From contig OY763044.2 in the NCBI GenBank assembly GCA_963666825.2, positions 5,394,001 to 5,458,000 of the forward strand: DNA of 64,000 nucleotides. Direction: 5' to 3'. The position numbers were made by a program, and so were the translations under genes. Each line of letters opens with the position of its first letter. The stretch's first letter is position 1. The stretch is from Saccharicrinis sp963666825 (GTDB taxonomy: Bacteria; Bacteroidota; Bacteroidia; Bacteroidales; Marinilabiliaceae). Under the pieces are notes generated by a model, which did no database searches, was not told where the DNA came from, and was given only the letters and a program-made list of their open reading frames with translations. This document shows, piece by piece, positions 27,175 through 35,844 of this stretch.

Positions 27175-28443
27175 ATGATAAAGTATAAGATTATATTATT
27201 TTTTTCTTTAAATATTCTATTTGTATTTAGTATAAATGCACAGCTTATTGATCCTAATAAGGAGGTTGAAAGACAAGGGACAAGACGTGCAAATCAAAAG
27301 ATAGAAGAGGGCGTTGATGAAGGATTTGATAAACTGGAAGAAGGGATTGGCAGCCTGTTTAAAAAGAAGAAAAAAAGCACCTCTAATAATAAACAAAAGA
27401 CAACCGGAACGTCTTCGGATTCTTCGTCATCAGAGGGAAAAAGCTCCAATGAAGATAGTGAAATTGAGTCTGCTAAGATGGATGTAAACTGGTCAAAATT
27501 TGATTTTGTACCTGGAGATAAGGTTATTTTTGAAGACGGGCCTGATTTAATGGAAGAAAACGGAGAGTTTCCTTCTCGTTGGGATTTGATAAGTGGGCAG
27601 GTTGAAATTGCAAGTGTTAATGGAGAAACAGTAATGATGTTTCTGGATGGAGGTAAAATAATTCCATACCTTAAAAACTCAAAAGAAGATTACCTGCCTG
27701 ATGTATTTACAATAGAGTTCGATTATTACACACCTAAGGATGGCAATAGATTGTCGTTTTACCTTACAGATCAAAAAAATCAACGAGTTTCCGAAGGTCA
27801 GGAATTTGAAGTTACTCCTATTCGTGTTAGTACACCTGATGGTAACTATGTAGAGCATCCTGAACGTGATTATACTTATTATGAAAATGGGTGTTGGACA
27901 CATGTTTCATTAGCTTATACCAAAGGTAAACTAAAAGTATATCTTGATGATACCAGGTTAATTAACATACCTCATTACGAACATAATCCTTCAGGATTTA
28001 CGATCTATCCATATTTTGCGAGTGCTTCAAATAAGCAGGCTTTTTTTGTTAAAAATGTTCGCATTGCAAAAGGAGGTGTAAAATATTATGACAGGGTATT
28101 AAGTGAAGGGAAGATTATTTGCAACGGTATTCGCTTTGATGTAAATAAGGCAACACTCAAGCCTGAAAGTATGGGGCCTATCAATAAAATCTTCGAGTTA
28201 ATGCAAAAACAGCCGGATTTAAAATTTAGCGTTGAAGGCCATACGGACAGTGATGGTGACGATACTAAAAATCAAACGCTATCAGAACAAAGAGCTAAAG
28301 CTGTAGTGAATACATTAATAGAAATGGGTATTGCTTCAGAAAGGTTATCCTCCAAAGGTTACGGCGAAAGTAAACCTATTGACAACAATACAACTGCAGA
28401 GGGCAAAGCTAATAACCGAAGGGTTGAGTTCGTTAAAATTTAA
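27175..28443 (+). CDS. OmpA-family peptidoglycan-binding protein with central LamG-like domain
   Basis: 422 residues: signal peptide (FFSLNILFVFSINAQ), a charged helical segment (EGVDEGFDKLEEG), a low-complexity Lys/Ser linker (about 60-100) and a beta-rich concanavalin/LamG-like part (about 110-300). A C-terminal OmpA domain (about 305-422) has IRFDVNKATLKPES, the peptidoglycan-contact motif GHTDSDGDDTKNQTLSEQRA and NRRVEF. It likely links the outer membrane or a surface domain to peptidoglycan. It starts 30 bases after the natural end of the interrupted lipoprotein frame. Confidence 0.88.
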   Translation: MIKYKIILFFSLNILFVFSINAQLIDPNKEVERQGTRRANQKIEEGVDEGFDKLEEGIGSLFKKKKKSTSNNKQKTTGTSSDSSSSEGKSSNEDSEIESAKMDVNWSKFDFVPGDKVIFEDGPDLMEENGEFPSRWDLISGQVEIASVNGETVMMFLDGGKIIPYLKNSKEDYLPDVFTIEFDYYTPKDGNRLSFYLTDQKNQRVSEGQEFEVTPIRVSTPDGNYVEHPERDYTYYENGCWTHVSLAYTKGKLKVYLDDTRLINIPHYEHNPSGFTIYPYFASASNKQAFFVKNVRIAKGGVKYYDRVLSEGKIICNGIRFDVNKATLKPESMGPINKIFELMQKQPDLKFSVEGHTDSDGDDTKNQTLSEQRAKAVVNTLIEMGIASERLSSKGYGESKPIDNNTTAEGKANNRRVEFVKI

Positions 28444-28474
28444 AACAGAAAATACTTCTTATAGACTCTTGATT

Positions 28475-31066
28475 ATGAAAAAAAATAAACTATTTATTAC
28501 AATAATTTTAATACTCGTCTCCATAAATAGTTATGCACTTGAAGGCTATTTGCATCAAGGCGTATGGAGTGGTACTGTAATTATAACTAAAGATGTTACC
28601 CTTGCAAAAGACAGTACAATTAGTATAATGCCGGGAACAATAGTAGCTTTTAGTCCGGGAACAAAATTTACACTTCATGGTAAATTGCTGGCAAACGGGA
28701 CTGAAGCATTGCCCATAATATTCACTTCTGCTTCATCTGATCCGCAACCGGGAGATTGGGATGCCATATATCAAAATGCACTATGGGGAACCGGGCCGGA
28801 ATCTTCATTTTCAAATTGTATTTTTCAATATGGTGGAGGAACCCGAAATATTGGTGAAGATGCCATGCTTACTTTTATGCAGGGAGCTGAGGGAACTGTA
28901 AGTACTTGTTCTTTTAAACATTCAGCATCATCAGGACTTGAAATCAATGGATCTGAAATTTCAGTGGATCATTGTTCGTTTATCGATAATGCATTTTATG
29001 GGCTCTTTGTATCAGGAGGTCATCCTTATATTACAAATAATACATTTAGTAATAATACATCACATGCGGTTTTTATGAGAACAGTTCATATTACCAGTAA
29101 TTTCACAGGTAATTCAATGACTAATAATGGAACCAATGGATTTGTTATCAATGGTAACGACTGTTTTTCTACCAGTGAACCATGTAGTTTATACAATAAT
29201 GATGGAATACCATATGTACTTGAAGATAATCAGGTAACCTATTTCCCATTAAATATTTATGAAGGCACAATATTGAAGTTCTCAACAACAGAAACGTTTG
29301 CTAATATTGGTTATCGTGCTCATTTATATACAGGAGCTAAAGGTGGCGGTGAGTATGGAGCTATTATCACTCATGGAACAGAAGATCAACCTGTGATTTT
29401 CACGTCAATTTACGATGATTACGAAGGTGGAGATACCAATAATGATGGTAATGCAACCGAAGCCTCAAGAGGCGATTGGGGATATATAAAGATATTGAAT
29501 GGGCATGCGGAACTGAAAAACACGCATATTAAATATGCAGGAGCTACCTATCCGGCTTTAGAATTTCAGAATAGTGCAAGCGGATGGGTTGATTCATGTT
29601 TTATTACAGAATCTAACCATGCTGGTATAGCGTCAAATTCAACTATTACAATTACTAATTCCGATATCTCATATAATACAACTGATGGTATTACTGTTAC
29701 CGCACAGGCTTGTGAGGCAATAATAACAAATAACAATATCCATCATAACGGAGAAAATGGAATATCAACAAGTTATCATTCAGCACCGCTCATTCAGGAG
29801 AATGTAATTAACAATAATACATCAAATGCTATTTATGCTAACTCAACATTGATAAACAAGCCCTGGACAAACAATAGTGCAACCGGAAATAATATAAATG
29901 CGATTACAATAAATAGTATTTCAACCAATGGGGCAAGTACTCTTTTTAATCCTGTAACATTGCCTTATGTTATAGAGAATGCCATGGTAACATATCCTTT
30001 ATTAATTATTGAACCCGGAACTGTATGTAAATTCTATACTACAGAATCGTATTCCAATATAGGATACAGAGCAAAGATCTATACCGGAAATTCAGGAATT
30101 GAACATCAAGGAATTATTGCAGCAGGAACTGTTGCTAATCCTATCGTTTTTACTTCTATTAATGATGATCGGTATATTAATGATACTCGTGAAGATGGAG
30201 ATGAGGTAGAGCCTCTTGCCGGAGATTGGGATGGAGTTAGCTGTAGTAATGATACGGCAGTATTTAAAAATTGTGTGTTTGCGTATGGCGGATATAGTTC
30301 AAGTGCAGCAATGCTTAGTGTTAGTTATTTGTATAATGTGGAAATTGACAGTTGTACTTTTGATTATAGCTTAAATGCAGGAGCTAAAATATATGGAGGA
30401 AAAGCCGAAGTTTCAAACAGTAGTTTTACAAATTCATCAAAGGGATTGTGGCTTGAAGGATCAAATAATGATTCGATTTCTAGAGTGAAATTGTGCGATT
30501 TTATTGATAATGAGGTTGCATGTTATACCGGATCTGGTGCTTATATAACTGAATCTGTGTTTTCAAATAATAATACTGGTGTAAAGAACTATAGTAAACT
30601 TTTATCGTTGGGACAAAATGATACGGATAGTATTGGAAATAATACATTTAGTAATAATAATTCCTATCACATTGAAAACATGACCAGTGGAGTTGTAAAG
30701 GCCATCAAGAATATTTGGGATAGTGAAGATGCTGATGAAATTGATGCAAAAATTTTTGACGACAATGAAGTTTCAAGTTATGGCGAAGTCATATTTAATC
30801 CCTGGATTTCAAACACTGCAACAGATATAACTAAATCAGATCATTATGGCGTAAAAGTATTTCCGAATCCTGTTAAAGATGTTTTTTATATTGAAACAGA
30901 CCTCGTAATTCTGGATGTGAGTCTATATAACACGAATGGCTTATTGTTAAAACAGTTTCAAGCTGTTGATCAATTTAATATTTCAAACTTAGAGAATGGA
31001 GTTTATCTGCTAAAGATTAAAACCTCTAACGAAGAAATAATACAAAAAATTATTAAAACCAACTAG
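28475..31066 (+). CDS. T9SS-exported parallel beta-helix protein with triplicated module
   Basis: 863 residues from ATG 28475 (MKKNKLFITIILILVSINSYA signal peptide); the open frame back to 28331 overlaps the OmpA gene in another frame and is rejected. The mature part is a right-handed beta-helix rich in NNTFSNN-type turns. A module with ANIGYRAHLYTG/SNIGYRAKIYTG, a PVIFTS/PIVFTS strand and GDWGYI/GDWDGV occurs in the middle and last thirds, and a shorter form (PGTIVAFSPG, PIIFTS, GDWDAI) near the N-terminus. The C-terminus (FPNPVKDVFYIE...) is a type A T9SS sorting domain, so it is exported to the cell surface. No catalytic residues are evident. Confidence 0.88.
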   Translation: MKKNKLFITIILILVSINSYALEGYLHQGVWSGTVIITKDVTLAKDSTISIMPGTIVAFSPGTKFTLHGKLLANGTEALPIIFTSASSDPQPGDWDAIYQNALWGTGPESSFSNCIFQYGGGTRNIGEDAMLTFMQGAEGTVSTCSFKHSASSGLEINGSEISVDHCSFIDNAFYGLFVSGGHPYITNNTFSNNTSHAVFMRTVHITSNFTGNSMTNNGTNGFVINGNDCFSTSEPCSLYNNDGIPYVLEDNQVTYFPLNIYEGTILKFSTTETFANIGYRAHLYTGAKGGGEYGAIITHGTEDQPVIFTSIYDDYEGGDTNNDGNATEASRGDWGYIKILNGHAELKNTHIKYAGATYPALEFQNSASGWVDSCFITESNHAGIASNSTITITNSDISYNTTDGITVTAQACEAIITNNNIHHNGENGISTSYHSAPLIQENVINNNTSNAIYANSTLINKPWTNNSATGNNINAITINSISTNGASTLFNPVTLPYVIENAMVTYPLLIIEPGTVCKFYTTESYSNIGYRAKIYTGNSGIEHQGIIAAGTVANPIVFTSINDDRYINDTREDGDEVEPLAGDWDGVSCSNDTAVFKNCVFAYGGYSSSAAMLSVSYLYNVEIDSCTFDYSLNAGAKIYGGKAEVSNSSFTNSSKGLWLEGSNNDSISRVKLCDFIDNEVACYTGSGAYITESVFSNNNTGVKNYSKLLSLGQNDTDSIGNNTFSNNNSYHIENMTSGVVKAIKNIWDSEDADEIDAKIFDDNEVSSYGEVIFNPWISNTATDITKSDHYGVKVFPNPVKDVFYIETDLVILDVSLYNTNGLLLKQFQAVDQFNISNLENGVYLLKIKTSNEEIIQKIIKTN

Positions 31067-31130
31067 CAAACCTCTTGAGTGCCATAGATTGATCTGGTAT
31101 TGACTTAGGTGCTCTTTAATCCTAATACTT

Positions 31131-31907
31131 ATGAAACGAAAAAGTTTTTTATTGCCTTTGATGATGGTTTTTGTCATTGCTATATCTGTAGCATGTTCAT
31201 CAAATATTGAGAAAATACCAGTTGAAATTCCCAAAGAACTCCAAGGAAATAACGAAGCTGAAGCTGTAATTGAAGACATGACTGAAGCGGTGAATGATTG
31301 CAGGACGTATATGCAAAAAGCAACCCGGTTTGCAATAGAACAGGAGAAAAACGGAAAAGATTCCCTTAGTATTACTCAAGGACTAAAAGTTGCTATGATA
31401 GCAGGTAAGATCATGTTAAGCCAAAGGAAAATCGAACAATGTCATCTGCAGGTTGATCAGTTAAGCAATCAACTCAGTGAGGTACAATTATCGTCTTTGA
31501 AAAATTGCATAAACACTCTTGAGGATAGAATTGGGGAGATTAATACAGAGGAGCTTGGATTATCAGATGAAGAATTAGCAACAATAAAAAAAGGTGGTAG
31601 CCTAAAGTTTGGAAATCAAGAATCTGATGTGGCTCAAAAAGAAATGGATAGCATTATGGCTTTGCGTGAGGAAGCTATTGCACAGATGAAGTCAGAAGGT
31701 AGTTACAAAGAACCTGTGCAAAAACCAGGTAATGTTGTAGAACCTCCACTATGGTTTTCCATTGCATTTCCAATATTAGTTATTGTATTAATGCTCTTCA
31801 TTTTCATTATGGGTATCAGAACCTTCTATAAGAAAGTAAAAAGAACCGTAGGGGATTTAGGATATGTAAAGAACAACTTATTAGGAAATATAAAGAACAA
31901 TAAATAA
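31131..31907 (+). CDS. Lipoprotein with additional C-terminal membrane helix, LemA-locus partner
   Basis: 258 residues. It has a lipoprotein signal (VFVIAISVACSS) and a helical periplasmic region (30-200) paralogous to the interrupted protein at 26671 (both start the mature part with a PVEIPKELQG/NIEIPTELEG motif). A membrane helix near the C-terminus (WFSIAFPILVIVLMLFIFIMG, about 205-230) is followed by a basic tail. A lipidated N-terminus plus a transmembrane helix implies double anchoring in the inner membrane, with the helical domain in the periplasm. It sits 15 bases before lemA and probably works with LemA and the DUF3137-like protein. Function unknown. Confidence 0.75.
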   Translation: MKRKSFLLPLMMVFVIAISVACSSNIEKIPVEIPKELQGNNEAEAVIEDMTEAVNDCRTYMQKATRFAIEQEKNGKDSLSITQGLKVAMIAGKIMLSQRKIEQCHLQVDQLSNQLSEVQLSSLKNCINTLEDRIGEINTEELGLSDEELATIKKGGSLKFGNQESDVAQKEMDSIMALREEAIAQMKSEGSYKEPVQKPGNVVEPPLWFSIAFPILVIVLMLFIFIMGIRTFYKKVKRTVGDLGYVKNNLLGNIKNNK

Positions 31908-31922
31908 CCAAAACAATAAATT

Positions 31923-32483
31923 ATGATTTCAATTATAATAGTAGCAGCTCTATTATTGCTAATAATATTATTAGTAGTCTCCATTTATAACGGATTAGTA
32001 AAAAGACGCAATGAAGTAGACAATGCTTTTGGAGGGATGGATGTACAGTTAAAAAAAAGGTATGATTTGATACCTAACCTTGTGGCAACAGTTAAACAAT
32101 ATGCATCTCATGAAAAAGAATTGCTTACAAAAGTAACAGAGTTGAGAGCAAAAGTAACTCAGGGTAATTTATCTCCAGATGAAAAAGTAAAGTTGGATAA
32201 TGAGATCTCAGCTGGTATGAAAAGCATTATGGTGGCTGTTGAGAATTATCCGGATATAAAAGCCAGTGATAATTTTATTCATCTGCAAAGAACTTTAAAT
32301 GAAGTAGAGTCACAGATTTCGGCATCAAGAAGAACCTACAATGCAGTAATTACCGAATATAATAATGGTATAGAGACCTTTCCTGGAAACATTATTGCCG
32401 GTATGATGAATCTTCACCATAAGGAAGTTTTTGTCATTCCTGAAATAGAACGGGTTAACGTAGATGTAAAAAGTTTGTTTTAA
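31923..32483 (+). CDS. lemA: LemA family protein
   Basis: 186 residues, the usual LemA length. An N-terminal helix (IIIVAALLLLIILLVVSIYNGLV) is followed by the family signature RRNEVDNAFGGMDVQLKKRYDLIPNL with a long helical domain and AVITEYNNGIETFPGNIIA near the end. LemA proteins are inner-membrane proteins of unsettled function, often near envelope-stress genes. Here it lies between the double-anchored lipoprotein and a DUF3137-like protein, all in one operon. Confidence 0.93.
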   Translation: MISIIIVAALLLLIILLVVSIYNGLVKRRNEVDNAFGGMDVQLKKRYDLIPNLVATVKQYASHEKELLTKVTELRAKVTQGNLSPDEKVKLDNEISAGMKSIMVAVENYPDIKASDNFIHLQRTLNEVESQISASRRTYNAVITEYNNGIETFPGNIIAGMMNLHHKEVFVIPEIERVNVDVKSLF

Positions 32484-32495
32484 AGGAATTTAAAA

Positions 32496-33455
32496 ATGAA
32501 AACGGGCGTAGAATTAAAGCAACTATACGAAAACGAGTTGAAGCCTCAGCTTGATAGTATGGAGAACATGCGAAAGTATATTAAACGTTGGCGTAATTTA
32601 GCTATTGTCGCTGCAGTAATGGCTTACGGAGGATTTAAATTTCTTACTTATTGGAGTAATGTTGCAATAGGTATATTATTTCTAATTGCTGCAATTTTCT
32701 GTGCAATAAAAGCCTTGATAAGATATACTAAGTACAGAGCAGAATTTAAAGAAGAGGTAGTTAGAAAAGTGATACAATTAATCAATCCTGAATATTCTTA
32801 TAAACCTACTGCGCATATAGATTCATTTACTTTTACTAAGTCAGGAATATTTCCTTTCAAATTTGACAGATGTACGGGTGATGATATGATTACAGGGAGC
32901 ATTGAAAATGTTCCTTTCAAATTTTCTGAACTTAAGATAGAGCAAAAAAAAGAGAGTCGTGATAGTGATGGAAATAAAACAACTGAATGGAGTACTCTAT
33001 TCAGAGGAATATTCTTTTATGCAGAGTTTAATAAGAATATAGAAAATTCAACATTTATAATGCCTCAGAGTGATAAAAAAGTTACAAATCTTCTGGGTAA
33101 AGAAAAAAGTAAAAGTAAGTATTACGGGGAGTTGGTTAAACTTGAAAATCCGGTTTTCGAACAACTGTTTTCTGTTTATGGATCGAGTCAGCAAGAGGCT
33201 CGTTATGTAATTACACCTGTTATGATGGAGGCAATTGTTAACTTATACAATCATTATAAGCTTAAAATGTACTTTTCTTTTAAAGCTGATTCAGTGTATT
33301 GTGCAATTCCATTTAACAAAAACTTGTTTGAACCTAAAATAGGGAAAAATGGAATTCAATATGAGGATATTGAGGAAATGTATATGCTATTCGGTTTAAT
33401 TGAAACAATCATTAAAGAGATGAATCTTAATACCAGAATCTGGACTAAAGAATAA
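32496..33455 (+). CDS. DUF3137-like membrane protein
   Basis: 319 residues with two adjacent membrane helices (about 30-70), a cytoplasmic helical segment and a beta-rich domain (ENVPFKFSELKIEQKK, LFRGIFFYAEFNK). This arrangement, together with its place 12 bases after lemA, matches DUF3137 proteins that commonly accompany LemA. It is probably an inner-membrane partner of LemA. The biochemical role is unknown; the family assignment is from memory and gene order. Confidence 0.75.
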   Translation: MKTGVELKQLYENELKPQLDSMENMRKYIKRWRNLAIVAAVMAYGGFKFLTYWSNVAIGILFLIAAIFCAIKALIRYTKYRAEFKEEVVRKVIQLINPEYSYKPTAHIDSFTFTKSGIFPFKFDRCTGDDMITGSIENVPFKFSELKIEQKKESRDSDGNKTTEWSTLFRGIFFYAEFNKNIENSTFIMPQSDKKVTNLLGKEKSKSKYYGELVKLENPVFEQLFSVYGSSQQEARYVITPVMMEAIVNLYNHYKLKMYFSFKADSVYCAIPFNKNLFEPKIGKNGIQYEDIEEMYMLFGLIETIIKEMNLNTRIWTKE

Positions 33456-33479
33456 TTAAAAACTTAAACAACTACGATT

Positions 33480-34112
33480 ATGAGAAATTTATTATTTATG
33501 ATGCTTATGTTAATAGTTACTTCGGCATCAATCAATGCACAAAAAACAGAGGATACAAATCGATATGCAGTCAAATCTGGCTATTTAAAGCTTGAATTAA
33601 CAGGGAGTACAACAGGAATAAAGGAATTGTGGTGGGATGATTATGGAGAAAAAACCTGTGAAATTGAAAAATCAGAAACAACGGTGAACATGTTTGGTAT
33701 GAAAAATACAGAGAAAACACATATGTTAACCATTAATGTTGGTGACTCATATTGGACTGTAGATTATCTGAATAATGAAGCATGTAAAGGAAAGCTTGAA
33801 TTTTATGATGAAGCACAGGAATTTGCAGATTCTATGACTGAAGAAGAAAGAGAAGAATTTACAAACCAGGTTTTAGAAAGCCTTGGCGGACAAAAACAAG
33901 GTACTGAGACTATCGGTGGTTTTAAATGTGATGTATTTACTGTAATGGGGGCAAAAAGTTGGATATATAAAGGGATAGCTATAAAATCAGCAGCTAAAAT
34001 AATGGGTATAGAAACCAATGAGATGTTTGTAGAATTTAAACCCGGATCATCAGTTCCAGCTTCTAAATTTACACCACCTTCAGAGTATGAATATCGATTG
34101 ATCCAATTCTAA
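33480..34112 (+). CDS. Secreted DUF4412-like protein
   Basis: 210 residues with a signal peptide (FMMLMLIVTSASINAQ). The mature part contains GYLKLELTGSTTGIKELWWDDYG, a central helix (EFADSMTEEEREEFTNQVL) and GGFKCDVFTVMGAKSWIYKGIAIK. The alternation of strands and the last motif (a core residue pattern GxxC..F plus a loop of K/W) recall DUF4412 periplasmic proteins of Bacteroidota. It is the last gene before a strong terminator and probably belongs to the lemA operon. No function can be assigned. Confidence 0.65.
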   Translation: MRNLLFMMLMLIVTSASINAQKTEDTNRYAVKSGYLKLELTGSTTGIKELWWDDYGEKTCEIEKSETTVNMFGMKNTEKTHMLTINVGDSYWTVDYLNNEACKGKLEFYDEAQEFADSMTEEEREEFTNQVLESLGGQKQGTETIGGFKCDVFTVMGAKSWIYKGIAIKSAAKIMGIETNEMFVEFKPGSSVPASKFTPPSEYEYRLIQF

Positions 34113-34225
34113 ATAAATAATTATTTGCTATTAGAAGCGTTGTTATATTTATTAATTACAGGAATTATTTGAACGTCATCAAATTGTTTTAATGATGTAG
34201 AATATTTCTTCCGGTAAAAAGTATT

Positions 34226-34260
34226 AAGGGTTATTCAGAAATGGATAACCCTTTTTTTTA
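34226..34260 (+). terminator. Rho-independent terminator of the lemA-region operon
   Basis: A perfect 9-bp stem (AAGGGTTAT at 34226-34234, ATAACCCTT at 34245-34253) with a 10-base loop is followed by a T-run to 34259. It ends the operon finishing at 34112. Confidence 0.88.
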
Positions 34261-34320
34261 ATACATTAATCGTTTTATGTGATAGAGATTTTTAAATGGA
34301 TTAATATTAAGGTGGCAAAT

Positions 34321-34344
34321 ATTATACTTTTAAAAAAGTATAAT
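34321..34344. promoter_or_regulatory. Palindromic element, possible operator
   Basis: ATTATACTTTT (34321-34331) and AAAAGTATAAT (34334-34344) are perfect 11-bp inverted repeats with a 2-base centre, 140 bases before the solute-binding lipoprotein gene. It has no T-tract on either side typical of terminators. It may be an operator or hairpin. Confidence 0.4.
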
Positions 34345-34483
34345 AACTGCAAAAGTCGAATAAATAAACAAAAAGGTCAAAAAGGTGTATTATTTAAATA
34401 ATGAAACTTAATTTTTGTTTAATATGTATACACCTACAACCCAAAAATTAGCTTTTTTAGTTTTATATATAAAGAAAGAATAG

Positions 34484-35830
34484 ATGAAGTACGGCCCACT
34501 TGTATCTATGCTCTTACTTGCTAATGTTTTGTGCTTTAATAGTTGCAAAAATTCAGAGAAGAATGAGCAGGATAAAAGTAAAATTATAGAGCATGATTTT
34601 GACCAAACTCCAATCAATTGGGTTGGCTTATGGGAAAAACGCGTTGGTAAAAGAGACTTAATGAAAAGTGTTATTCGTCAGTTTGAAATTGAGAATCAAC
34701 ATTTAAGAGTTAATTTTAAGTTTAAGGAAGAGCTTGATCGTGAATTTGATGGCTATAAATATGTCATTGAAGATTCCTTAATTTCAATGATAAAGTCAGG
34801 AAATTATGCCTGGGATATTTTCCCAATTACAAGGAATACCTATAAAAATATTGCTAAAAAATTGAATGATCCTGATTGGGGCGCCAAGTACCTGGTAGAC
34901 TTTGATCAGTATGAATGGTATCATCAAAGTCATATCGATCATGTTTTTCATGTGTCCTCCATTCGAGAAGGCTATGGTGGAATTTATGCCGGGCCACTTA
35001 TCTCCGGCCGAAACTATGCTTTGTGGTACAATGAAGAAACTGCTAAAAAATTAGGAATTGAGATTAAACAGACAGGAATGACCATGGATGATTTTATTGG
35101 TTATTGTAAAGCTGTTTATGAATACAATCAATCCTCAACAGACAAGATCACTTTTATGCCTGACTATAAACTAAATTCTCAGGTTACTGATATCTTTAAT
35201 AATTTGGTATTGTCAGAAATTGGCTCGAAATACAATGTAAATAATAAAGAAAAGGTAAATAAAGCTATTAAAAAGAGTTTAGCCGCTTTAGAGGAATTAT
35301 CAAAATATAATCCTATAAATGCAGAAGTAAATATAGATAAGGATTTTGTTTATATTTTAAACGGACAAATTCTATTTGAAGAGAAGCCTTCTTCATGGTT
35401 TAATCAGTGTGAAACAGAAGATGCTGAAAAGGCTCTTCATTTGATCCCTGCAGAATTACCAATTTTTGAACAGTCTCCGTTTTTGTATCCAGGAACATAT
35501 CAATCTGTTTGGGCGGTGTTTAAAGATGCACCGCATAAGGAGGAAGCGGTAGAATTAATGCGTTATTTTTCTACAAATGACGTTGCTGAACGTTGGTTAA
35601 GTACAACATTTAATCCAACAGGCTTAAAAGTAAAACTCAAATCATCAGATTTTGGTCAGAATAAAATCGAAACATTCAATACTTATATTGAGAAAAAATA
35701 TGGCGAAAACCTGAGGATGTTTGATTTAGGTGAACTCTTGTATGGAAATTCAAAAGTTACTATTGAACCAGAAGCTGTATTCAGAGGCAAAACAAAGGCT
35801 GATAAATTTTATCAACAAATTAAGAAATAA
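34484..35830 (+). CDS. Extracellular solute-binding lipoprotein (family 1 fold), sensor partner
   Basis: 448 residues with a lipoprotein signal (PLVSMLLLANVLCFNSC). The mature domain resembles sugar-type ABC solute-binding proteins: an N-terminal lobe with WEKRVGKRDLMKSVIRQFE, YALWYNEETAKKLGI in the hinge region and PGTYQSVWAVFKDAPHKEEAVELMRYF near the end. No permease or ATPase gene is near. Instead the next gene, 14 bases downstream, encodes a chemoreceptor, so the protein probably presents a ligand to that receptor rather than to a transporter. The ligand is unknown; a carbohydrate is likely. Confidence 0.82.
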   Translation: MKYGPLVSMLLLANVLCFNSCKNSEKNEQDKSKIIEHDFDQTPINWVGLWEKRVGKRDLMKSVIRQFEIENQHLRVNFKFKEELDREFDGYKYVIEDSLISMIKSGNYAWDIFPITRNTYKNIAKKLNDPDWGAKYLVDFDQYEWYHQSHIDHVFHVSSIREGYGGIYAGPLISGRNYALWYNEETAKKLGIEIKQTGMTMDDFIGYCKAVYEYNQSSTDKITFMPDYKLNSQVTDIFNNLVLSEIGSKYNVNNKEKVNKAIKKSLAALEELSKYNPINAEVNIDKDFVYILNGQILFEEKPSSWFNQCETEDAEKALHLIPAELPIFEQSPFLYPGTYQSVWAVFKDAPHKEEAVELMRYFSTNDVAERWLSTTFNPTGLKVKLKSSDFGQNKIETFNTYIEKKYGENLRMFDLGELLYGNSKVTIEPEAVFRGKTKADKFYQQIKK

Positions 35831-35844
35831 ATAAAATTCACAAT

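Larger units (their letters stand above)
34113..34483. other. Gene-free stretch between envelope operon and sensor pair
   Basis: No open frame worth calling. It holds the terminator at 34226-34260, a near-perfect palindrome at 34321-34344 and a short direct repeat (CAAAAAGGT, twice, about 34369-34386). These lie in the presumed promoter region of the solute-binding lipoprotein gene. Confidence 0.6.

Noticed and set aside
28331..28474. N-terminal extension of the beta-helix gene
   Set aside because: It runs inside the OmpA gene in another frame and would place 48 residues before a clear signal peptide at 28475.
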